64,000 nt of DNA from NCBI RefSeq assembly GCF_014287585.1, contig NZ_JACOOJ010000025.1:10815-74814 (forward strand), given 5' to 3'. Shown piece by piece: positions 36,701 to 42,934 of the stretch. Each line of letters starts with the position of its first letter. Positions within the stretch are counted from its first letter, which is position 1. Under the pieces are notes generated by a model. It saw only the letters and a program-made list of their open reading frames with translations, did not search any database and had not been told where the DNA came from. Source of the DNA: Parabacteroides hominis. GTDB taxonomy: Bacteria; Bacteroidota; Bacteroidia; Bacteroidales; Tannerellaceae. Both the position numbers and the translations under genes were made by a program.

Positions 36701-37126
36701 GCTGTTAAAGCAGGTGTTAAGAACTTCCAGTTCAGCTTCGAATTTGCAAGCAAAGACGCTGAAGGCGAATACAACATCGTATGCCAGAATGCAAATGGCA
36801 AGAACTACGTCCACAACATCAACGGTGTTTTGGCAATGGGTCCGAAAGAAGATGCAGTTGTCGTAAACGTTCTTGAAGTTTCTGCAGACGATGTAATTGC
36901 AACAGACAACGAAACAATCGCAACATCTGAAGTAGCCGTTATCGCAGGCGAAGGCCAGGTAACGATCGCTAACGCTGCCGGCAAGAAGGTTGTTATCAGC
37001 AACATCTTAGGCCAGGTAGTAGCCAACACGGTTCTTGCTTCCGACAACGCTGTAATCGCTGCTCCCCAGGGTGTAGTCGTTGTAGCTGTCGAAGGCGAAA
37101 AAGCTGTCAAAGCAATTGTAAAATAA
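33785..37126 (+). CDS. Large secreted S-layer-like surface protein with C-terminal DUF6383-type domain
   Basis: 1113 residues. A signal peptide (NKRFSTLLATALVAGGLSANVMA) is cleaved near residue 26; the start may be the ATG at 33785 or at 33791. The body is acidic, Ala/Thr/Asp-rich beta-type sequence with almost no Cys. At least eleven D-(S/T)-(A/I/L/V/M/T) sites (DSI, DSM, DTI, DTI, DST, DSA, DST, DTA, DSA, DTL, DTV) fit the Bacteroides general O-glycosylation motif. The last 65 residues (VTIANAAGKKVVISNILGQ to GEKAVKAIVK) resemble DUF6383 and T9SS-like C-terminal sorting domains. Codons favour GCT, GGT, GTT, unlike the GC-rich neighbours, as in highly expressed or exchanged genes. Parabacteroides is known to have phase-variable S-layer glycoproteins of this size. 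Confidence 0.8.
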   Translation: MIMNKRFSTLLATALVAGGLSANVMAKDIATTDLKDGQFIHLSTATGGTTYLTMDDKGGFSTVTATSWSGNIDKLLGSLWQVKLIPHTTQAGTTYTYSLTNRLSGQLLSVKLQSDVDGGGRSANITANEKGGNTEWAYVSGNGLYAVKGDSIFTIGTSGDALSFAAEKTTTAPENLTLYMGAVSDGKVTLKANDFNTLVKANAGRLFFTDENVSSTEKNVLTANKWKAIDAVVDNTTGAYDAAGEGKSSVLYLTNGKEYKNRMDADMAGATTTQKEYLLVDYNFYDPSKEFNVLKVDTIAVEPVEVAVSTLDKRTVIAKHHPATAAFTVTYFIPNDSMVIAPAYVQTSIPVATTLKAMHTALPTEGVITDVKTAVNTLETSVALFYTTYSSGSMPAKGDKFVEANFAANGAWQASAGSSSTGEELIEAVKTAIKGITYSTIAATKKQEEAYVAAVNKYLTALNGLEIADLATDGSGATHYAKVSTSAIKDGENYVDGLSPLEVTAVNPDKQVVIRKLSNTKVLTIGEITSATETNGNLIATIKTSDKDATIGGDATIAEGLYYVIDAKKERSGVANEYYGLYFDASPVNPAKYVAKTQAFNPFAQFVVSKAAGVDKGNYTIENRATTDAKWQGVTNVVDKDNNIFAIGNDTIQLVAAEDVDADNAYIGYKYITANDAKNNKFTITSAADVLEGQSIVMTKDSTLKVAAPEGEVLYTLVPSAEEEYGVADALAKVTYTIMDADSAFIIKDANDRYVFSNGKYATKNGTPVQFTMIAVDTDSTYVLYDEDGALKLVVSTQYKTISGEDAETARNDMFIVKPQSAPSSYKSLPKHVRIQAINGDYAAVNAANQGIAVREGDLKADAYSNLDFIFWLDTAHYDNAAPYTYYITKGVKATEEVAASRLYMWNSVDSADAKDANKELPYIYGTGANRVMFRTASIMAQDTLLVPALDAAAKIDTVSVANGTSKDGLKHAVKAGVKNFQFSFEFASKDAEGEYNIVCQNANGKNYVHNINGVLAMGPKEDAVVVNVLEVSADDVIATDNETIATSEVAVIAGEGQVTIANAAGKKVVISNILGQVVANTVLASDNAVIAAPQGVVVVAVEGEKAVKAIVK

Positions 37127-37141
37127 AAGAAACACACAAAT

Positions 37142-37178
37142 TCCCCTTGCCGGGGGATTGATCCCCCGGCAAAAGGAA
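37142..37178 (+). terminator. Strong terminator after the S-layer-like gene
   Basis: CCTTGCCGGGGGAT and ATCCCCCGGCAAAAGG form a near-perfect GC-rich stem with a 2-4 base loop, 16 bp after the stop codon. The following bases are A/T-rich rather than a clean T-run. Confidence 0.75.
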
Positions 37179-37206
37179 GATATTTTATAATCAAATAATT
37201 CTAAAG

Positions 37207-37392
37207 TGTTTGGCCGCGTGCCGTGAAAACGGCAATTACCCTGCGACAGGCGAACAAGCGGTCAGATTTAATATTAATAATACTAAAGTATATTGAAATT
37301 AAAAGTTCAATGTAGCCTGTAGCCCTGTGAAGGACGAAAGCATACAGAAAACAAGCCCCGGAGGTGATCGACATCTTCGGGGCTTCGTTGTT
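37207..37392 (+). ncRNA. Unassigned structured RNA candidate
   Basis: No ORF. GGCCGC (from 37211) pairs with GCGGTC (from 37259) and encloses two hairpins, TGCCGTGAAAACGGCA (GAAA loop) and CCTGCGACAGG, a three-way-junction layout. After an AT-rich linker come TTGAA...TTCAA, a CTGTA...TACAG stem containing CCTGTGAAGG, and a final terminator-like hairpin AGCCCCGGAGG...TCTTCGGGGCTT. The layout of a free-standing RNA ending in a terminator resembles Bacteroidales-1/6S-type RNAs, but I cannot match it to any family. There is no gene directly downstream, so a riboswitch is unlikely. Confidence 0.45.
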
Positions 37393-37451
37393 ATAAGGAA
37401 GGCTATATTCATTTCTCTTTATTGGTACGGGTAAGGTTCGGATATAAGAAT

Positions 37452-37756
37452 ATTTGAACCTGTAAATGATGATTTATCAGCGAGCTAACAAACGAGGTTT
37501 GTCTCGTGGCTGTAGGCTCTCTTTTGCCGTCTGCTTCAGCAGACGGTTTAAAAGATTTAGAGGCAAAGCCTCTTCCTCTGTGGACTTCAGTCCCTTTCAT
37601 CTATTGTATCAAAAGGGGTTAAAACCCACAGAGGAACCGGCAAAGCCGGAACAATCATCTATCCGTCTGCTGAAGCAGACGGCAAAAGAGAACCTGCGGC
37701 ACGAGACGCTGCCTTGTCTGTTTGCTCACCCATAAATCATTATTTATGTTTCAAAT
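37452..37756. mobile_element. MITE-like palindromic element, copy 3
   Basis: A 305-bp element with imperfect terminal inverted repeats (left ATTTGAACCTGTAAATGATG, right TAAATCATTATTTATGTTTC) and subterminal GAGCTAACA/TGTTTGCTC. The composite palindromic core at 37517-37691 has CCGTCTGCTTCAGCAGACGG at each end. It has no transposase gene. The core is shared with 32362, 32945 and 49509. Open frames across it are repeat artefacts. Confidence 0.7.
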
Positions 37757-37774
37757 CTGCTAAAATATGAGTCT

Positions 37775-37900
37775 GATAGACGCAAATATAATTTTGACGC
37801 GGATTTCGCGAATAACACGGATAAGAAATATGTATCAGGTGTTTAATCCGCGAAATCCGCGTCAAAAAATCCTGTTTATTTATTTTAATCTGCGTCTATC
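37775..37900. repeat. Nested inverted repeat
   Basis: Outer arms GATAGACGCA (37775) and TGCGTCTATC (37891); inner perfect 19-bp arms TTTTGACGCGGATTTCGCG (37792) and its complement at 37849. A typical intergenic Bacteroidales hairpin with no gene content; a shorter relative lies at 45011. Confidence 0.8.
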
Positions 37901-37950
37901 AAACTCAAACCTCGTATGTGAAGTTGTTCCTATAAATGCCTGTCGCTTCC

Positions 37951-38319
37951 CGAAAAGACAGGCATCGGTTGGCGGATAGATGCCGACCTTTTTCCTGCTA
38001 CCCTATAGGCTTTTCCCGGACAGGCTAAAGGCTGTATTTTTTAGCCTATAACCTGTATTTTATGGGACAGGAACCAATCAGATCACTTATATGACAAAAC
38101 TAAAAAACAGGGTTCACGGCGGTAAAAGGCTAATGGCCAGCGACTTGTTGTGAAGGCTGTGAAACCTGTTTACGATCATCCAATCCTATCGATCGATCCC
38201 ATCTTTTTTTATCTTGCATTCACAGGGTTCACAGCAACGTGCTGATCTACAGAGTCCCCCGAACAGTGTGAACCCTAATTAAATAAAACAACCAGAGGGG
38301 TATTTAGGGGATAATCTTA
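37951..38319. repeat. 368-bp dispersed repeat, copy B
   Basis: Same orientation and length as 10201-10567. Its left edge forms a hairpin with the flank (ATGCCTGTC...GACAGGCAT). It lies between the MITE-like element and the dehydrogenase gene. No coding capacity is seen. Confidence 0.8.
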
Positions 38320-38466
38320 AGTGGTACATTCGATTCGAAACAAAACTACACATCTCACGGCAAGAAGGTCTTTTTGGGGAGGGAAAGGAGGATGTGCCTT
38401 TATTTGTAAAGGATGTGTATTGTTGTTAAAGAAGTGATATTATATAATAAGACTTGTCCCTGTTTA

Positions 38467-38474
38467 TATCTTTG
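38467..38474 (+). promoter_or_regulatory. -7 element of the D-lactate dehydrogenase-like gene
   Basis: TATCTTTG, 23 bp before the ATG at 38498. The -33 position lacks TTTG. Confidence 0.5.
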
Positions 38475-38497
38475 TCTTTATCTAAGAAAACATATTT

Positions 38498-41281
38498 ATG
38501 AAAAGGAAATCGTATACCGATGCGCTTACCACATTGGCAAAAGGAACGGATGCCGGCTTGTACCGGCTGATACCGGAAAGGGTAGAGATTGTAAACAGTG
38601 AAGCAGAAGTGCAGGAAGTCCTGGCCGAGTGCCGGTCAGCCGGTAAACCTTTGACTTTTAAAGCAGGAGGCACATCCTTGTCGGGACAGACCATTACGGA
38701 CTCCGTCCTCGTGGAGATCGGTCCCGATTTCGGGAAGACGAAGATTTCAGAAGACGGACGGCTGGCAACTTTCCCTTGCGGGATTACCGGCGATCATGCC
38801 AACCGGCTGCTGAAACGTTACGGGAGGAAGTTGGGACCGAGTCCGGCTTCCATCAAATCGGCCCGTATCAGCGGGATCGTGGCCAACAATGCCAGTGGTT
38901 CCAGCTACGGTATTACCTATAATTCCTATCATACGGTCCACAGCATGCGCCTGATCCTGTCGGACGGGACTTTGCTCGATACCGCTTCGGCCGAAAGCCG
39001 GAGACATTTTGCCGAGAGCCATCCCGAATGGGTGGACGGCCTGCTTGCACTCCTGGAAAGGGTGAAGCAAAATCCGGAAATGGAGGCTCGCATACGTCAT
39101 AAATACGAACTGAAGAATACTTGCGGGTACGGGGTTAATTCGCTGGTCGACTATGACGATCCGGTCGATATCCTGATGCATCTGATGATCGGTTCGGAAG
39201 GAACGCTCGGTTTTATCTCGGAAGTGACCTTCGAGACGGTCCCCGACCTGAAACTGAAAGCCTCGGCTTTGCTCTACTTCCCCTCTATCCGCGAAGCCTG
39301 CAAATCTATTCTGCCGCTTCGCGAGTGCAGTGTTTCGGCTGCCGAATTGATGGACCGCAATGCCCTCCGTGCCGTCGAGAACGAGCCGGGTATGCCCGAA
39401 ACGCTCCGGACTTTGCCGGATGAGGCGGTCGCCCTCCTGATCGATACCTCTGCCAATGACGAGCAGACGCTGCAAAAGCAGTTTGCCGAGATTGAAGAGA
39501 AGCTCTCTTCCGTACAAACGCTTTATCCGGTTTCTTTTACCACCGATCCGGGGCTGTATGCCACTTACTGGCGTGTACGGAGCGGCCTGTTTACGTCGGC
39601 TGCGGCAGGACGTCCGCGGGGGACGGTTTCCATTATAGAAGATATCGCTTTCCGGGGGGATGTCTTGGGAGACGCCCTGACTGATGTGCGCGAAGTGCTT
39701 GCCAGACATCATTATCCCGATGCCGTGATGTGGGGGCACTTGTTGGACGGAAATGTCCATTTCACCATTTTCCCGGATATCAACCGCCCGGAAGGGGTGA
39801 AGGGGTATGCCGCCTTTATGCAGGAACTGACCGACACGGTGCTCCGGCATGACGGCAGCCTGAAAGCCGAACACGGGACGGGGCGCAATATGGCTCCGTT
39901 TGTCCGCCAGGAATGGGGAGACGATATCTACCTGTTGATGAAAGATATCAAGAAGCTGATGGACCCGCTGAACTTGTTGAACCCCGGTGTGCTGATCAAC
40001 GACGATCCGCAGGTGCTTGTCAGGAACCTCAAGCAGATGCCGCTGGCGAACGATCTGATAGACCGTTGTATCGAGTGCGGTTTCTGCGAAGTGCAGTGCC
40101 CGGCACGCAACCTGACGATCACGCCCCGCCAGCGTATCGTGATCTACCGTACCTTGTCGGCGATGGCGGAAAGAGGCGAGACGGATACTCTCCGTTACGC
40201 CGAACTGAAGAAAGCCTTTCAATATAAGGGGAATGAAACGTGCGCCACGGACGGCCTTTGTGGGACAGCCTGTCCGGTCGGGATCAATACCGGTTTGCTG
40301 ATCAAGGAACTGCGTTGGAAAGAGAACGGGAAGGCCGCGAACCGGATCGCCTCTTTTATTGCGAAAGACATGGATTCGGTCACGAATATGTTGCGCCCTA
40401 TGCTTTCCTTTGCACATGGCGTTTCCAAAGTGATCGGCTATGGGACGATGGAAGGAATCACGCGCGGCCTGTTCCGGATCAGCGGCCATCGTTTCCCGCT
40501 TTGGACGCGGCATACGCCGTCGGGAGCCCGCAAACTCGATTATACGACCGAGACACCGCTTCCGGGACAGTCCGAAATGGTTTATTTTCCCTCTTGTATC
40601 ACCCGCACGATGGGAGCCTCTGCCGATTATGACGAGAAAGCAAGTGTGACGGAAAAGACAATCTCCCTGTTGCATAAGGCCGGGTTCGCCATTCGTTATC
40701 CGGAAAATATTCACCGCCTCTGCTGCGGTATGGCTTTCAGTAGCAAAGGATTCCGCAGGCAGGCTAAGGAAAAGGAGGAGGAATTGAACGAGGCTTTATT
40801 GAAGATCAGTAATAACGGGACTTTGCCGATCCTTTGCGATATGAGCCCCTGCCTGCTCCATATGCGCGAAACTCTGGACAAACGGTTGCGCCTTTACGAG
40901 CCGGTCGAATTTATTTATGATTTCATGCTGGACCGGTTGGAGTTCGAGCCTCTGCCGCTTACGGTTGCCGTCCATAGCACGTGCAGCACAACGAAAATGG
41001 GAGTGACAGCCAAATTGCAGGCGCTTGCCGGCATGTGCGCCGCCAAAGTCGTTTCGCCGATGGAGGTGACCTGTTGCGGATGGGCGGGCGACCGGGGTTT
41101 CTTCTATCCCGAACTGAACGCTTCCGCCTTGCGAACATTGCCCGCCAGCCTGGAAGGGGCCACCGAAGGATATAGTAACAGCCGGACCTGCGAAATCGGC
41201 CTGACGATGAACAGCGGTATTTCCTATAAATCGATTGTTTACCTGGTGGACAAGGTTACCCGGAAGAAGGAAGGGCTTTAA
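38498..41281 (+). CDS. FAD-binding oxidase fused to Fe-S/CCG domain (D-lactate dehydrogenase-like)
   Basis: 927 residues. The N-terminal FAD-binding PCMH domain (about 25-250; FKAGGTSLSGQTITDSVLVE and NNASGSSYGI) and FAD-oxidase C domain (about 255-515; HLLDGNVHFTIFPD, EHGTGRNMAPFV) are followed by two 4Fe-4S motifs (CIECGFCEVQCP from about 524; CATDGLCGTACP from about 581) and CCG-type cysteine motifs (CCGMAFSSKG, CCGWAGDRGF). This is the GlcD-GlcF type fusion typical of membrane-associated D-lactate dehydrogenases; D-2-hydroxyglutarate or glycolate are possible other substrates. It likely feeds electrons to menaquinone. It stands alone, with a bidirectional terminator after it. Confidence 0.88.
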   Translation: MKRKSYTDALTTLAKGTDAGLYRLIPERVEIVNSEAEVQEVLAECRSAGKPLTFKAGGTSLSGQTITDSVLVEIGPDFGKTKISEDGRLATFPCGITGDHANRLLKRYGRKLGPSPASIKSARISGIVANNASGSSYGITYNSYHTVHSMRLILSDGTLLDTASAESRRHFAESHPEWVDGLLALLERVKQNPEMEARIRHKYELKNTCGYGVNSLVDYDDPVDILMHLMIGSEGTLGFISEVTFETVPDLKLKASALLYFPSIREACKSILPLRECSVSAAELMDRNALRAVENEPGMPETLRTLPDEAVALLIDTSANDEQTLQKQFAEIEEKLSSVQTLYPVSFTTDPGLYATYWRVRSGLFTSAAAGRPRGTVSIIEDIAFRGDVLGDALTDVREVLARHHYPDAVMWGHLLDGNVHFTIFPDINRPEGVKGYAAFMQELTDTVLRHDGSLKAEHGTGRNMAPFVRQEWGDDIYLLMKDIKKLMDPLNLLNPGVLINDDPQVLVRNLKQMPLANDLIDRCIECGFCEVQCPARNLTITPRQRIVIYRTLSAMAERGETDTLRYAELKKAFQYKGNETCATDGLCGTACPVGINTGLLIKELRWKENGKAANRIASFIAKDMDSVTNMLRPMLSFAHGVSKVIGYGTMEGITRGLFRISGHRFPLWTRHTPSGARKLDYTTETPLPGQSEMVYFPSCITRTMGASADYDEKASVTEKTISLLHKAGFAIRYPENIHRLCCGMAFSSKGFRRQAKEKEEELNEALLKISNNGTLPILCDMSPCLLHMRETLDKRLRLYEPVEFIYDFMLDRLEFEPLPLTVAVHSTCSTTKMGVTAKLQALAGMCAAKVVSPMEVTCCGWAGDRGFFYPELNASALRTLPASLEGATEGYSNSRTCEIGLTMNSGISYKSIVYLVDKVTRKKEGL

Positions 41282-41284
41282 AAT

Positions 41285-41324
41285 AAAATCCCCCCGTACT
41301 CTTACAAGCGAGCCGGGGGATTTT
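41285..41324. terminator. Bidirectional terminator
   Basis: AAAATCCCCC and GGGGGATTTT pair around a 20-base loop. A-tract and T-tract on both sides serve the dehydrogenase (+) and the SQR-like gene (-), which converge here. Confidence 0.85.
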
Positions 41325-41362
41325 CAGTTTGGCATTTTTATTATAGGGAGTTGTTTAGGTTA

Positions 41363-42739
41363 TCATGCCCAGCCGTTCAACATTCCGTAGAAATACATGG
41401 GTTTCAGGAAATAAACCTTCAGCATCCATGCAGCCCAGAGTTCCTTCGATGTGTCCATCATCGTGAACGGGAACGAGTTTTCGGCCTCTTTCTTGTAGTT
41501 GAACTCGCACAGGAGAACATGCCCGTAGTCCGTTACGATCGGGCAGGCGGCATATCCGTCGTATTTCTCGGCCGGCTCTTTGCCTTCCATCAGCGAAATC
41601 AGGTTCTTGGCAGCGATAGGCACTTGCTTGCGGATCGCTGCGGATGTCTTGCTGGTCGGGATTCCGGCTACGTCTCCTAAGGAGACGATATTCGGATATG
41701 TCTTGTGCACCAGCGTTTCTTTGTCTACCATTACCCAGGCATCGGCGGCCAGTTTGCCTTCCGTCCATCCCAGTCCGGCTTCTTTTACGAAATCGGGAGC
41801 CGACATCGGCGGCGTGAAATGCAGGAAGTCATAATCTTCTACAAACGGCGTGTAGACTTTTTGATCGCCCACTGTTTCGATCTTCTCGAAATGTACCTGC
41901 TTGGCAGCCGTGTCTACGCCTTTCACGCGTACATTCAGGTTGATAGGAATGTTGCGCTCTTTGTAGATTTCCAACAAGCGGGGAGTGAAGTAGGGAATAT
42001 CATACAATTCCTTGGAAGCTGTATAGTAATTCAGGTCTACCTTGTCACGTGTTCCCTGCTTACGGTTGTAATGTTCTGTCAACAGACAGATTTTTTTGGG
42101 TGCACCGCCACATTTATGCTTGGTATAAGTGTCGGTGTAGATTCCACGTCCGCCTGTTTTGGAAAATTCCTGTAGAGCTTTCCAGGTCTTTTGTGCACCT
42201 TCGAAATCATAGATGCTGTGAGCGTTTCCTTGTCCAAGTGTCGCTTGCGTGATACCTTCCACCTTTTCCCAGTTGATCTGGATTCCGGGGGTCAGGACCA
42301 GAAAGTCGTAAGCGATCTTTCCGTTATTTTTAGTCGTTACCTGATTCCATACGGGATCGACGGCGGCAACAGAATCTTTAATCCATTTGATATCGCTGGG
42401 CATGCAGTCTTCCTGCTTTTTCCAGACGTCATCCGGTTGGTACACACCCGACGCGATCAGGGTGAAACCCGGTTGATAAAACTGACGGTCACTGGGATCG
42501 ATCAGGGTGATATCCGGCTTGTCCAGCCAACTCTTTAAACGGGCAGCCATACTGATACCGGCAGCGCCTCCGCCGATAATTACGATTTTACCTTTGGCAT
42601 TGCTTGAAAACGCTTTTGCCTTTTGTGTACTTGCAGCGGTCAGTAAACCGGCCATTGCCATTAGTTTGAAAAAGTGGCGGCGATCGATACCTTTCTTCTC
42701 GAATGCCTTCAATTGATCTTCCAGTTCGTGTTTCATCAT
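41363..42739 (-). CDS. Tat-exported sulfide:quinone oxidoreductase-like flavoprotein
   Basis: 458 residues. A twin-arginine signal (DRRHFFKLMAMAGLLTAAS, arginines at about 20-21) precedes a two-dinucleotide-fold FAD domain (IVIIGGGAAGIS at about 52-63). Redox cysteines are at KCGGAPKK (Cys210) and AACPIVTDYGHVLLCEFNY near the C-terminus, matching the SQR/flavocytochrome c sulfide dehydrogenase group. The likely reaction is oxidation of sulfide or another sulfur compound with quinone reduction at the periplasmic face. The start ATG is 42739 or 42736; a TTG at 42766 is not needed. It lies downstream of the membrane regulator on the same strand. Confidence 0.78.
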   Translation of the reverse strand: MMKHELEDQLKAFEKKGIDRRHFFKLMAMAGLLTAASTQKAKAFSSNAKGKIVIIGGGAAGISMAARLKSWLDKPDITLIDPSDRQFYQPGFTLIASGVYQPDDVWKKQEDCMPSDIKWIKDSVAAVDPVWNQVTTKNNGKIAYDFLVLTPGIQINWEKVEGITQATLGQGNAHSIYDFEGAQKTWKALQEFSKTGGRGIYTDTYTKHKCGGAPKKICLLTEHYNRKQGTRDKVDLNYYTASKELYDIPYFTPRLLEIYKERNIPINLNVRVKGVDTAAKQVHFEKIETVGDQKVYTPFVEDYDFLHFTPPMSAPDFVKEAGLGWTEGKLAADAWVMVDKETLVHKTYPNIVSLGDVAGIPTSKTSAAIRKQVPIAAKNLISLMEGKEPAEKYDGYAACPIVTDYGHVLLCEFNYKKEAENSFPFTMMDTSKELWAAWMLKVYFLKPMYFYGMLNGWA

Positions 42740-42791
42740 GTCTAAAAAATTAGATTTTGGTTGCAAAGAAAAGATAATCCGCAGGGGCGTA

Positions 42792-42902
42792 CAAAGAAAG
42801 GACTACTACATGGATTGCGCAAGTGTTTTGAGGGGTTGGGAATACTACTACATTACTTTCTCATCTCCTTTTTGAGTATGATTAAATGATTGAGCTGTAG
42901 TA
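42792..42902 (-). promoter_or_regulatory. Candidate operator/promoter of the SQR-like gene
   Basis: ACTACTACAT occurs at 42802-42811 and 42844-42853, 42 bp apart (four helical turns), and the inverted half TGTAGTA is at 42896-42902. The first copy sits 7 bp upstream of a minus-strand TTTG (42792-42795), a likely -33, with TTTCTTTG about 20 bp on. The placement suits an activator, perhaps the adjacent LuxR-type regulator (inference). Confidence 0.45.
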
Positions 42903-42934
42903 ATATATAGAATATGCTTTTCTAAGAAAATATT

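Noticed and set aside
37207..37392. RNase P RNA or tmRNA
   Set aside because: The conserved segments of those RNAs (for example a tmRNA tRNA-like end) are not visible.
38747..40714. 655-codon minus-strand frame opposite the D-lactate dehydrogenase-like gene
   Set aside because: The plus-strand gene has all cofactor motifs. The opposite frame is His/Arg-rich without domains.
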